Positions 1-8,137 of a stretch of DNA of 64,000 nucleotides are shown piece after piece. The stretch's first letter is position 1. Every line of letters starts with the position of its first letter. Below the pieces are notes generated by a model. The model was not told where the DNA came from. It worked only from the letters and a program-made list of their open reading frames with translations, and searched no databases. The position numbers were made by a program, and so were the translations under genes. The DNA is from Peribacillus simplex NBRC 15720 = DSM 1321 (GTDB lineage Bacteria; Bacillota; Bacilli; Bacillales; DSM-1321), in assembly GCF_002243645.1 (NCBI RefSeq), contig NZ_CP017704.1, positions 1,527,501 through 1,591,500 on the forward strand, read 5' to 3'.

Positions 1-465
1 CTTTGTCTTGCCTACCAATTTCGTCAACCTTTGGGTTCCTCCTGCACCAGGCATGACCCCTAATGTCACTTCCGGAAAGGAAAACTGGGTATCACTGGAA
101 GCGATAAGGAAATCGCAGGATAAAGCAAGTTCAAAACCACCACCGAATACAAAACTTTTCACCGCACCAATCACAGGCTTCTTGACTAGGCTTATTCGGT
201 CCCAATCGGCAAATTGGTTCGTTAACTCCATACTGATTGGATTGTCGTTCACCATCTCGTCAATATCAGCTCCAGCGGAAAATGCTTTTCCATTGCCCGA
301 TAGCAAGATCACCTTCACTTGTGGGTCCCGGTCGAATTCTTCCATGGTTGAAACTATTTCCCTAACCATTTTCCTGTTAAGGGCATTCAGTTGCTTCGGA
401 CGATTTAAAGAAATATAACCAATGCCCTCCGCAATTGACGTTTCAATGAATTGAAGCGCATTCAT
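1..465 (-). CDS. Enoyl-CoA hydratase/isomerase (PaaG/PaaF-like), partial
   Basis: Reading the minus strand from the ATG at 465 gives an open frame of 155 codons that leaves the window at base 1, so the C-terminal part is missing. The protein is a crotonase: it starts MNALQFIETSIAEGIGYISL, then shows NRPKQLNALN, the oxyanion-hole segment AFSAGADI and the second conserved block FGGGFELALSCDFLIAS followed by PEVTLGVMPGAGGTQRL. Members act on CoA thioesters in the cytoplasm. In a phenylacetate cluster the likely role is isomerising or hydrating ring-epoxide or ring-opened CoA intermediates (PaaG or PaaF role); the sequence alone does not decide which. The start overlaps the stop of the EthD gene by ATGA, which implies translational coupling in the same operon. 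Confidence 0.88.
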   Translation of the reverse strand, partial: MNALQFIETSIAEGIGYISLNRPKQLNALNRKMVREIVSTMEEFDRDPQVKVILLSGNGKAFSAGADIDEMVNDNPISMELTNQFADWDRISLVKKPVIGAVKSFVFGGGFELALSCDFLIASSDTQFSFPEVTLGVMPGAGGTQRLTKLVGKTK

Positions 466-767
466 TTTATTTCTTCTCCGATCATCATCGTTACAAGTTT
501 CCCGGCAAAGCCCATTAGGTCTTTCCCTGATGCTTTTCCTTCCGCGGAACGCATTCCTTGTTGCAATGCATCGTGGTCTTCATAATACATTTCACAAAGA
601 ATGTAATACTCAGAGTCTTTGCCCATTGGGGTCCCTACAATTTTAGTTACCTCCATTTTTTGAAGACCAGGAATTTTTTCCGTTATCGGACCATGTACAT
701 TGAAATAGTGCTCATCGAACTCTTCCTTGTTTTCAGGTTGTTTGTATAGGGCGATTAACTTTACCAT
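462..767 (-). CDS. EthD family protein
   Basis: A 101-residue protein beginning MVKLIALYKQPENKEEFDEH and containing the EthD hallmark YFNVHGPITEKIPGL. EthD/Dabb-like proteins are small alpha+beta barrel dimers that accompany oxidative degradation genes; their biochemical role is generally unclear. The ATG at 767 is preferred over an in-frame upstream ATG near 836 because it carries a GGAGG-like ribosome site (tccat complement, aaaatggaggttc) at good spacing and gives the normal family length. It follows paaD by about 20 bp and overlaps the hydratase start, so it belongs to the paa operon. An EthD member inside a paa operon suggests a helper role in aromatic-CoA processing, which is inference. 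Confidence 0.8.
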   Translation of the reverse strand: MVKLIALYKQPENKEEFDEHYFNVHGPITEKIPGLQKMEVTKIVGTPMGKDSEYYILCEMYYEDHDALQQGMRSAEGKASGKDLMGFAGKLVTMMIGEEIK

Positions 768-787
768 TTTATAGAACCTCCATTTTA

Positions 788-1285
788 TTAGATTATTTTT
801 ATCATCGGTTTCATTGCTTCGAACGGATTTTTGCATGCTTTACAATATAAAATGCTGCGGCAGGCCGTTGGACCGAAGATATTTTCCATCGTGACATATG
901 TCGATTCACAATATGGGCAGTCCACATGCCATGATCCATCACTTTTCATTTGTCGAGGAGGAGGGGAGATTCCGAAAACCTTCAATCCAGCTTTCCCCTT
1001 TTCCGTAATTCGATCGGATGTCCAGGAAGGGGAACGTAAAAATTCCACACTTACATTTTTTATGGCAGGCAGCTGTCGAAGGGCTGTTTCCACATTTTTT
1101 TGAATGATCGACAATGCCGGGCACCCAAGAAAAGTTGGCAGCATTTTTACCGAAACGTCATGGCCCGAAACCGTCACGTCTTCAACCATCCCTAAATCCA
1201 GAATACTTACTGTATCGATTTCGGGATCTTTAACGTCTTCCAGGAGTTTATATATTTCTTCTGTGTTTAACTGTACGGCCGACAT
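788..1285 (-). CDS. paaD: 1,2-phenylacetyl-CoA epoxidase, subunit PaaD
   Basis: A 165-residue PaaD. The N-terminal half is a MIP18/DUF59-type domain (residues about 5-85, with KDPEIDTVSILDLGMVEDV and the conserved FLGCPALSII). The C-terminal part is a zinc-ribbon with CPYCEST and LYCKACKNPFEA. PaaD is thought to help assemble or repair metal centres of the PaaABCE epoxidase, which makes ring-1,2-epoxyphenylacetyl-CoA from phenylacetyl-CoA. The start has a strong AGGGGAGGGG ribosome site 4-5 bases upstream. It lies 24 bp after paaC. No paaE reductase gene follows within the window, as discussed under findings. Confidence 0.93.
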   Translation of the reverse strand: MSAVQLNTEEIYKLLEDVKDPEIDTVSILDLGMVEDVTVSGHDVSVKMLPTFLGCPALSIIQKNVETALRQLPAIKNVSVEFLRSPSWTSDRITEKGKAGLKVFGISPPPRQMKSDGSWHVDCPYCESTYVTMENIFGPTACRSILYCKACKNPFEAMKPMIKII

Positions 1286-1309
1286 GGTACCCCTCCCCTT
1301 TCTATTGAT

Positions 1310-2110
1310 TCACCATGAAGCTGCTTTATCGGCTGCGTACACTTCGCTTAACGTTTCTAGCGCCTTTTCCAAATCTTCCGTATGCTGCCCATTACGACCA
1401 TCACCTCTTGCCATGCCTATTTCAATAGTTATTGCCAAGCCAACACTTTCAAAAATTGGGGTGATAGCCTCGATCCATTTTTTCTGTAAGTCAGCTTCGC
1501 CCTCTATCAAGCCGAGCTCAACCATTTCCTCTCCATATTGTCCCAGTGAAAATACGCCAGCAAAATCCGGCATTGTTTTCCCAATCGCCGCTTGCATTCT
1601 CGAAACCGCTTCCAAATGACCAGATCCCAGCAATTGGACGAACCATGTTTTCCAGTGCATCAAATGATAGTAAAGTTCCATTTGTACCTTTTGCGCCACT
1701 TCAGAAAGCGGTTCATATGAACATGAATGAAGGGATTGAACCTTAATCGCTTTGGCTTGGGTATAAAAATAATTCCGCACTACCGCAAACGCCCAATCAT
1801 AATCCGGGTCTTTCATATAGTACCCAGGACCATTGACCAATTCGAGAATGATCGCATTGCGCCGTTCCTTGGCGGGACGGTCGTGAGCAAGCTTATCAGC
1901 ATCGCCTTCACCGAGTTCATCCAGTAACTTATAATATATGGCTGCATGCCCCATCGTGTCTTGAGATATCGAAGCGGATGCAACATCTTCTTCAATATGC
2001 GGTGCGAGTCCAAGCCATTCTGCACCACGGTATGAATGGATGAAGTCATCGTCCGCCAGTTGAAGCAGCAATTCCTTGATTGCGATGTTCTTCAATGATT
2101 CATTCTTCAT
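1310..2110 (-). CDS. paaC: 1,2-phenylacetyl-CoA epoxidase, subunit PaaC
   Basis: A 266-residue ferritin-like structural subunit of the phenylacetyl-CoA epoxidase. Recognisable family segments are LLQLADDDFIHSYRGAEWLG near the N-terminus, DTMGHAAIYYKLLDELG, YDWAFAVVRNYFY and a helical AQKVQMELYYHLMHWKTW. PaaC is a paralogue of PaaA that has lost iron-binding residues and forms a heterodimer with it; this is family knowledge. The ATG at 2110 overlaps the 3' end of paaB and has its own GAGGTG ribosome site inside paaB. Length matches the family (about 250). Confidence 0.95.
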   Translation of the reverse strand: MKNESLKNIAIKELLLQLADDDFIHSYRGAEWLGLAPHIEEDVASASISQDTMGHAAIYYKLLDELGEGDADKLAHDRPAKERRNAIILELVNGPGYYMKDPDYDWAFAVVRNYFYTQAKAIKVQSLHSCSYEPLSEVAQKVQMELYYHLMHWKTWFVQLLGSGHLEAVSRMQAAIGKTMPDFAGVFSLGQYGEEMVELGLIEGEADLQKKWIEAITPIFESVGLAITIEIGMARGDGRNGQHTEDLEKALETLSEVYAADKAASW

Positions 2111-2459
2111 TTTTCACACCTCCAGCCCAAGACATTATCTCTTTTTCATCGAGCATTCCCTGCTCATACTTTCGCCATTTTTTCTTTAAATACCCGTACC
2201 CTTTTGTGGTCCTGTAATCTTTATTATCAATACGTTGAAGCGTTTTCTTTTCCTCGACCGTCATTTTCCGTATATTCTGTCTTTTGACGACCCAGATATC
2301 ATCAACCGCTTCACGTCTCATGAAGTTTTCTTGTGCCATCATGATGGCAATATCCTCATTAGGGGCCAGCAAGCTAAAATGATATTGAACAGGTGAGGTT
2401 TGTGTTTTACGGCTAAATACTTCAAATTCTTCAAAGTAAGTTTTTTGTCTAGTTTCCAT
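2100..2459 (-). CDS. paaB: 1,2-phenylacetyl-CoA epoxidase, subunit PaaB
   Basis: A 119-residue PaaB. It shows the family core YFEEFEVFSRKTQTSPVQYH, SLLAPNEDIAIMMAQENFMRR and DDIWVVKRQNIRK. PaaB is a small subunit that bridges PaaAC heterodimers in the epoxidase complex and has no catalytic residues of its own. The protein is longer than the roughly 95-residue E. coli version by a lysine-rich tail (RTTKGYGYLKKKWRKYEQG) that is common in Bacillus-type members. The ribosome site AGGGGGAAGGA precedes the ATG at 2459. It lies 18 bp after paaA. Confidence 0.95.
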   Translation of the reverse strand: METRQKTYFEEFEVFSRKTQTSPVQYHFSLLAPNEDIAIMMAQENFMRREAVDDIWVVKRQNIRKMTVEEKKTLQRIDNKDYRTTKGYGYLKKKWRKYEQGMLDEKEIMSWAGGVKNEE

Positions 2460-2477
2460 ATAGTCCTTCCCCCTCTC

Positions 2478-3434
2478 TTAGATGACCTTCGGCGCTAACG
2501 CTTCGCGCACCCATTTATTATTTTCATAAGAAATTCTTCGAAGACTTAAGCGATCCTGTGAACGGGGCCCTTCATTCCTTGCGTATACCTTCAATTTCCC
2601 CCAATCAGGTTGTTGGTAAATCCAGGTTTCCGATTCTTTATCAAATCGAAGTGTTTCATCAGGAATGGTATAGCCGAGTGAAAGGATCCGCTTCACATAT
2701 TTAGAAAAGAAGGCTTGGCGAAGCTCTTCATTCGTACTTGTTCTGATCCTGTATTTGATCGTTACATCCTGTTTGGATGAGCCCACTTCTTTCTTACTCG
2801 GAGGTCCAAAGAAGAGTAACAAGGATTCCCACCAATAATTGATGGAGTCTTGAACCAATTTCCTTTGTTCTTCCGTTCCTTCAGCCAAAGCCATGATGAT
2901 CGCTTCACCATGCTGAGCGTGAAAAACTTCTTCCGCGCAAATCCTTTGTAGCGCACGGGCATAAGGTCCGTATGAAGCGCCAAGCATGTTCGTTTGGGAA
3001 ATGATCGCTGCCCCATCAACCAACCAGCCAATCAATCCTGCATCTCCCCAAGTTTTTGCTTCCATATGGAAAACATTATGAAACTTTAAATCTCCTTTAA
3101 ATAAATCTTGCATTAGGTCATCTCGTTTTTTGTTATAAGGCTTTAGCAAATCCTCTGCGACTCGAAGCAATAATTGTCCATGCCCCATTTCATCCTGCAC
3201 CTTTGCCATGATTCCAAGTTTTCTATTTAAGGTCGGAGCTTTAGGTACCCATTCCTTTTCTGGAAGCGCCCCCATGATTTCACTTATGCCATGCATTGAA
3301 ATTAATTTGATGAGGGTGCCTCGGTAATCTTCCGGCATCCAATCATCCGCTTCTATCTTTTCTCCAGCCTCGATTCTGGCAATAAATTGATTTAGCTTTT
3401 CTTGTTCTGCCATATCATTTAAAAGAACGTTCAT
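2478..3434 (-). CDS. paaA: 1,2-phenylacetyl-CoA epoxidase, catalytic subunit PaaA
   Basis: The catalytic subunit, about 318 residues, of the di-iron epoxidase that converts phenylacetyl-CoA to the 1,2-epoxide. The two metal-binding EXXH motifs are visible: VQDEMGHGQLLLR near residue 75 and CAEEVFHAQHGEAI near residue 165. Other conserved family text includes APTLNRKLGIMAKVQDE and DWMPEDYRGTLIKLI. An upstream in-frame start exists, but the ATG at 3434 has an AGAGGTG ribosome site 6-7 bases ahead and is preferred. It is the first gene after a 130 bp gap containing a symmetric operator-like element, so it probably has its own promoter. Confidence 0.95.
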   Translation of the reverse strand: MNVLLNDMAEQEKLNQFIARIEAGEKIEADDWMPEDYRGTLIKLISMHGISEIMGALPEKEWVPKAPTLNRKLGIMAKVQDEMGHGQLLLRVAEDLLKPYNKKRDDLMQDLFKGDLKFHNVFHMEAKTWGDAGLIGWLVDGAAIISQTNMLGASYGPYARALQRICAEEVFHAQHGEAIIMALAEGTEEQRKLVQDSINYWWESLLLFFGPPSKKEVGSSKQDVTIKYRIRTSTNEELRQAFFSKYVKRILSLGYTIPDETLRFDKESETWIYQQPDWGKLKVYARNEGPRSQDRLSLRRISYENNKWVREALAPKVI

Positions 3435-3460
3435 CCAAAACACCTCTTATTCGATAATAT

Positions 3461-3481
3461 ATAACGTTTATATAACGTTAT
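3461..3481. promoter_or_regulatory. Palindrome upstream of paaA (candidate PaaR/TetR-type operator)
   Basis: Perfect 8-bp arms ATAACGTT and AACGTTAT separated by 5 bases lie 27 bp upstream of the paaA start, in an A+T-rich stretch that would hold the promoter. Phenylacetate operons of Bacillus and Thermus are controlled by TetR-type PaaR binding to such symmetric sites. The assignment is inference; no regulator gene is in the window. Confidence 0.45.
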
Positions 3482-3563
3482 TATATTTTATTGTTATATT
3501 AAATGCAAGACTATTCCGTCTTTTTACTAAATAAAAGGAAATTATCGGAATTGGACCAGTCTT

Positions 3564-3793
3564 TTATTCAACTAATATGTTAAACGGCGACGATTCCACC
3601 TTGATGGACTCTGTTGGGCAGCCTTCCAGTGCATCATCCAAGTCATCAAATAAATCTTCCTCGATTTCTGCGGTTCCTTCATTTTCATCCAGGATGACGA
3701 ATGCGACTCCCCATCATTGTAATCAAAGATTTCCGGCGCAGCGGCACCGCAAGCAATGCAAGTTTCTTGATCCACAACTGTATATTTAGCCAA
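3564..3793 (-). pseudogene. 4Fe-4S ferredoxin (Fer-like), frameshifted and missing a cluster cysteine
   Basis: A TTG start at 3793 with an AGGAGGAGGG ribosome site gives (M)[15 protein letters not shown], the N-terminus of Bacillus Fer. Where the family reads CIACGACGAAAP this copy reads CIACGAAAP, so three residues including one cluster cysteine are gone. The frame then shifts at about 3717 (in the gatggggag tract); the following frame continues [30 protein letters not shown] and ends at TAA 3564. Both changes would abolish a 4Fe-4S cluster. It sits between paaK and paaA and may once have supplied electrons to the epoxidase. About 215 bp upstream (3794-4006) stays open in the same frame but resembles nothing I recognise. 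Confidence 0.8.
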
Positions 3794-4011
3794 GATGCCC
3801 TCCTCCTTCTCTATTTTTATGATTGGTTCATCTTCTCTTCCATCAAGAGATAAACCCATAGTTAACCAAGACTGCATCCGCTTTATGTATCGCGTTTTCA
3901 CACCACTCGTTCGATTTCCTTCAGCTCCGCGTATTTCAACCGGTACATAAGCAGGCAAATACTGAACGACAAAATCGTACTGTTTCCACGCTATGTTCAT
4001 GAGCACGGAAT

Positions 4012-5340
4012 TTATAAACTAATGACTTCATCCTTCCGTTTATCCACGACACGAATGGCTTTTCCTTCTGAACGCGGAATGCTTTTTGGAGTGTTAACAA
4101 CAATATCCATCGTTACAAGACATGTGCATTTCATATGATGTTGAATCGTTTTCTTTAATTTCTCTACATTTATATGTGTTAAGTCTTCTTCAATCTCCCT
4201 GTAGAAACCGCTTTCAATTTCGATGTGTAGTTCAACACTATCCATTTTCCCCTTTTTAAGGAGGTGAATTTGGTAATGAGGTACAATTCCGTCCATTTGG
4301 AATAACACTCGCTCAATTTCAGATGGAAATACATTCACTCCCCTGACTATGATCATATCATCCGTTCTGCCTTTAACACGGGACATTCTTGTTGTGGTAC
4401 GTCCGCAGGTACATGGTTCATGGGTAATCGAGGCAATATCGCCTGTACGATAACGAATGATTGGAAGCGCTTCCTTTGTAAGGCTTGTAAAGACAAGTTC
4501 ACCATCCTCGCCGTCCTCAACCGGTTCAAGCGTATCCGGATTAATGACTTCAACAAGGAAATGGTCTTCTGCGATATGCAGTCCATCCTGTGCTTCATGG
4601 CATTCTATTGCAACCCCTGGCCCCATGATTTCACTTAATCCATAAATATCGACTGCTTTCAAATTCAGTTTCTTCTCTAGGGTAGCCCTCATTTCCTCTG
4701 ACCACGGCTCAGCTCCGAAAATCCCATACTCAAGCCCATTATTGGCTGGGTCAATTCCCATCTCTTCCATCTTTTCTGCAATATTCAATATATAAGAAGG
4801 GGTGCCACAAATCCCACGCGGTTTAAAATCATTGATAATCGTAATCTGGCGATCGGTATTCCCCCCTGAAATTGGGACTGTTGCAACTCCTAGCTTTTCT
4901 GCACCGCAATGCAAACCTAGGCCCCCTGTAAACAGACCATATCCATATGCGTTATGGAAAATATCTGACTTGCGACCTCCTGCAGCTACAATTCCACGTG
5001 CGACGATTGTTGCCCAGTTTTCCAAATCATTTTTCGTATACCCGACAATTGTAGGCTTTCCGCTTGTTCCGGATGAACCATGAATACGTGTTACATCCTC
5101 CATTGGAACGGCGAATAAACCGAATGGATACTGATCACGAAGTGTTTGTTTTTTTGTAAATGGAAGCTTTATCACATCGTTCAGAGTTTGAATATCTTCT
5201 GGTTCCAGGCCCATCTCTCTAAACTTTTCTCTGTAATAAGGTACATTTTCATATACATGGCTTATCGTTTTTTTAAGGCGTGCCATTTGCAAACTTTCCA
5301 TTTCAGCACGCGTAGCCGTTTCAACTTCCGGATTGTACAT
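4012..5340 (-). CDS. paaK: Phenylacetate-CoA ligase
   Basis: A 442-residue AMP-forming ligase that activates phenylacetate with CoA and ATP, the entry step of the pathway. Family signatures are present: [20 protein letters not shown] (P-loop-like motif), [36 protein letters not shown] with the CTCGRTT cysteine motif, and [19 protein letters not shown] near the C-terminus. The start is placed at 5340 ([20 protein letters not shown]) because it has a GAGGGGG ribosome site and matches family N-termini; the longer in-frame extension to 5427 is not expected. No lesion is seen. It is separated from paaA by the ferredoxin remnant. Confidence 0.95.
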   Translation of the reverse strand: MYNPEVETATRAEMESLQMARLKKTISHVYENVPYYREKFREMGLEPEDIQTLNDVIKLPFTKKQTLRDQYPFGLFAVPMEDVTRIHGSSGTSGKPTIVGYTKNDLENWATIVARGIVAAGGRKSDIFHNAYGYGLFTGGLGLHCGAEKLGVATVPISGGNTDRQITIINDFKPRGICGTPSYILNIAEKMEEMGIDPANNGLEYGIFGAEPWSEEMRATLEKKLNLKAVDIYGLSEIMGPGVAIECHEAQDGLHIAEDHFLVEVINPDTLEPVEDGEDGELVFTSLTKEALPIIRYRTGDIASITHEPCTCGRTTTRMSRVKGRTDDMIIVRGVNVFPSEIERVLFQMDGIVPHYQIHLLKKGKMDSVELHIEIESGFYREIEEDLTHINVEKLKKTIQHHMKCTCLVTMDIVVNTPKSIPRSEGKAIRVVDKRKDEVISL

Positions 5341-5592
5341 TGTTTCAGTCCCCCTCAATTTTACTATTGTCCCCTCATATATACATAACGGTAAAGAAAC
5401 GGATATTAAATTATTGTTATGATTCATTTCAAGATTAATACGTCATTTGTACGTTGTCAATAATGTTTTTTTAATTCAGAAAAATGACCGAATAAACAAA
5501 ATATCAATTTACTAAATTTTCAGACTATGTTAATTTTAACAATGATATATCATTTTATCAAACAATCGTTTTAAAAACGTACTACACTAAAA

Positions 5593-5958
5593 ATGGGGCT
5601 TACTATGGAATCACCAGCTAAAACTGGGCATTCACCATCAGGTCATGACAAGGAAAATAAGTATCGACAATTAATTGAAACTGAAGAATTCAAGTATTTG
5701 CTTCAAAAGAAAAAAGCTTTCATCGTACCTGTCACCGTCTTCTTTCTTGCTTTTTATTTTGTTATGCCTATTTTAGCTGCTTAAAGCGAATTATTGAAAG
5801 GTGAAGCCTTTTTCAATATTACTTGGGCTTGGGTATATGCACTTCTCCAATTCGCTGTCGTATGGTTAGGGGGAATTGTATATATCAAAAAAGCAGCGAA
5901 GTACGACAAGATAGCTAAAAACATATTGAATAAATATGAGAAGGAGCTTGGCGAATGA
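5593..5958 (+). pseudogene. DUF485 membrane protein (partner of ActP-type permease), nonsense mutation
   Basis: The frame from 5593 (or the ATG at 5605, which has a GGGG site) encodes a DUF485 protein: a soluble head, then FIVPVTVFFLAFYFVMPILAA. A TAA at 5782-5784 interrupts it, probably a mutated TAT, because the same frame continues without a break through SELLKGEAFFNITWAWVYAL and LQFAVVWLGGIVYIKKAAK to TGA 5958. DUF485 proteins are two-helix inner-membrane partners cotranscribed with acetate/solute-sodium symporters. The stop overlaps the next ATG by ATGA, the typical arrangement. It is divergent from paaK. Confidence 0.85.
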
Positions 5959-7510
5959 GCATTTTATCCCTCACGCTTTTTTTTGGGCATTATTTTGTTA
6001 ACGCTTACAATAACCTATTACTCTTCTAAGAAAACTAAAAATTCCAGTGATTTTTATACTGCCGGGGGCGGATTGACAGCATGGCAAAATGGATTGGCCG
6101 TAGCCGGTGACTTTATGTCAGCCGCTTCTTTCCTGGGAATTACAGGTGCAATCGCATTGATTGGTTTTGATGGCTTTTACATGAGCATCGGGAACCTTGT
6201 TGCCTTTCTTGTCTTATTGTATCTTGTATCGGAACCACTTCGCAATTTAGGTAAGTTTACGCTGGCAGACATGATTTCAGCACGCTTCAAATCAAAAAAA
6301 GTGCGAGGGATAGCTGCGGCTAACACACTTGTCATTTCAATCTTTTAAATGATTGCACAATTGTTGGTGCAGGAGGATTAATTAAACTGTTGCTCGGCAT
6401 CGATTATTGGCTATCCGTTCTTCTTGTCGGTGTACTGATGACGATTTATGTAATTTTCGGTGGGATGAGAGCGACAAGCTGAGTGCAAATCACCAAAGCT
6501 GTTCTCTTATTAGGCGGTTCCGCTGTGTTGACGTTCATCGTATTCTCCCGTTTTAATTTTAACATTTCAGAGATGTTCCATCATGCCCAAACTGCAACAC
6601 CACTCGGAAAGGATTTTTTGAATCCTGGAAATAAATACACAGATGGACTTGACATGATTTCATTTAATATGTCGCTTGTCCTTGGAGCGGCGGGCCTTCC
6701 GCATTTACTCGTCCACTTCTTTACAGTAAAGGACGCAGCTACCGCAAGGAAATCCGTCGTATATTCCACATGGTTTATTGGGGTATTTTTCATCATGACG
6801 ATTTTCCTTGGTTTCGGCGCTGCATCTTTCGTCGGTTTTGAGCGGATCGTCGAAGCAAACTCTGCTGGAAACATAGCCGCACCCCTTCTTGCATTAACCA
6901 TGGGCGGTGAATTTTTATTCGCATTCGTTTCAGCTGTGGCATTTGCCACGATTTTAGCGGTTGTATCCGGTCTTGTTTTAACGTCGGCATCCGCTTTTAC
7001 ACATGATATATACGGTGAAATCATCAAGGAAGGAAATATTACGGAAAAACAGCAGATACTCGTTGCCCGAATGGCTTCGATCGGCGTAGCGGTCATTTCG
7101 ATTTTACTTGCTTTATTTGCTCAATCAATGAATGTCGCTTTTCTTTCAGTCCTTGCGCTTGGAATGGAATTGCTGCCAGTGCCAATTTACCGATCATCCT
7201 TTGCACAATATATTGGAAACGCTTCAACGCAACCGGAGCGATCACAGAAATGTTATTCGGGTTACTCAGCTCCATCATACTGGTCATGCTCAGTCCTAAT
7301 GTATGGAATCCGGAACCTGGAATGGGGATTTTCACAGGCAATCCCCTCTTCACGATGAGCAACCCGACCATTTTCACCGTACCGCTTGGCTTCATTGGAG
7401 CCTATTTAGGTACCATCTTGTCAAAGGCAAAAGATGGGGAAAACAATTTTCCTGAAGTACTGTTCAAATCTAACACCGGATATGGGATAAGTTCAGCAAA
7501 AGACCATTAA
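5955..7510 (+). pseudogene. ActP-like solute:sodium symporter, multiple lesions
   Basis: Segments of an ActP-type cation/acetate (here perhaps phenylacetate) symporter are spread over three frames. The lesions I can place are: an extra G after the T8 tract near 5978; TAA at 6346 for an expected tyrosine (VISIF-stop-MIAQL); loss of one base near 6365 (needed to read [16 protein letters not shown]); TGA at 6480 for a tryptophan (GGMRATS-stop-VQITK); and a shift near 7152-7175 where SVLALA should run into ASANLPIILCTIYW. The tail AYLGTILSKAKDGENNFPEV ends at 7510. Substitution stops plus indels argue for real decay, not sequencing error. It forms an operon with the DUF485 remnant. Confidence 0.88.
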
Positions 7511-7525
7511 AGAAGGGGGATTTCC

Positions 7526-7972
7526 ATGACCACACATTTAGATCAGGATATTCACGAATTGCATTACGACCAAATCAAACAAGTACTGGTAGACGAACCA
7601 TATGCTTCTTTTCTCGGGATGAGGTTGACGAAACTTGGTCCCGGCACAGCGGAAGCAGAATTGATTCCAAGTGACCACATGCTTAATGCACACGGAACGG
7701 TTCACGGTGCCATTATTTTTTCGCTTGCTGATTACGTGTTCGCAGCAGCCAGCAATTCATATGGCAGAATAGCGGTTGGCGTTTCAAACAACATAAACTT
7801 CTTATCAGCTGGTAAACGGGGTGAGACATTAACTGCTAGAGCGAAAGAGATAAAGAAAAACCATAAACTGGCATGGTATAAAATAGATGTGTTAAATGAA
7901 AGGGAATTGATTGCATCCATGGAAGCGATGGTATTCAGGAAAAATCAATATTTCGTCGACCAAGTTGAATAA
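7526..7972 (+). CDS. PaaI-type hotdog-fold acyl-CoA thioesterase
   Basis: A 148-residue hotdog protein with the PaaI signature LNAHGTVHGAIIFSLADYVF and FLSAGKRGETLTARA. PaaI hydrolyses ring-hydroxylated phenylacetyl-CoA species and is thought to rescue trapped CoA when the pathway stalls. The first catalytic region has HG..HGAI where many members have HGG; the conserved Asp of SLADYVF is present. A GAAGGGGG ribosome site precedes the ATG at 7526. It is intact although the transporter genes just upstream in the same direction are ruined, and it may now depend on read-through or a private promoter. Confidence 0.85.
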   Translation: MTTHLDQDIHELHYDQIKQVLVDEPYASFLGMRLTKLGPGTAEAELIPSDHMLNAHGTVHGAIIFSLADYVFAAASNSYGRIAVGVSNNINFLSAGKRGETLTARAKEIKKNHKLAWYKIDVLNERELIASMEAMVFRKNQYFVDQVE

Positions 7973-7981
7973 GTAACGTTT

Positions 7982-8018
7982 GAAACCGGACAAGCAATCC
8001 ACTTGTCCGGTTTCTTTT
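7982..8018 (+). terminator. Rho-independent terminator after paaI-like gene
   Basis: A 13-bp perfect stem GAAACCGGACAAG / CTTGTCCGGTTTC with a 7-base loop starts 10 bp after the stop codon and is followed by CTTTTCC. Confidence 0.85.
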
Positions 8019-8055
8019 CCCATTGTTTTGCCCATGATACATACGCAGAACTGAT

Positions 8056-8094
8056 AAAAGGGGGGATTCCCGATTTGGAATCCCCCACCCTTTT
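8056..8094 (-). terminator. Terminator after allB (bidirectional)
   Basis: The stem GGGGGATTCC / GGAATCCCCC is flanked by AAAA on one side and TTTT on the other, so it can end transcription from both the thioesterase and allB sides. It lies about 45 bp past the allB stop. Confidence 0.8.
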
Positions 8095-8137
8095 AATGAA
8101 TTAAATTACCCCGAAACTTATTTGCAAAGTCTTCTTC

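Noticed and set aside
8-418. Plus-strand open frame at the window start
   Set aside because: It is the shadow of the enoyl-CoA hydratase coded on the minus strand, which shows a clear crotonase sequence.
3794-4006. Extended protein upstream of the ferredoxin frame
   Set aside because: It is open in frame with the ferredoxin but has no recognisable homology, and the TTG with AGGAGGAGGG at 3793 gives the normal ferredoxin N-terminus.
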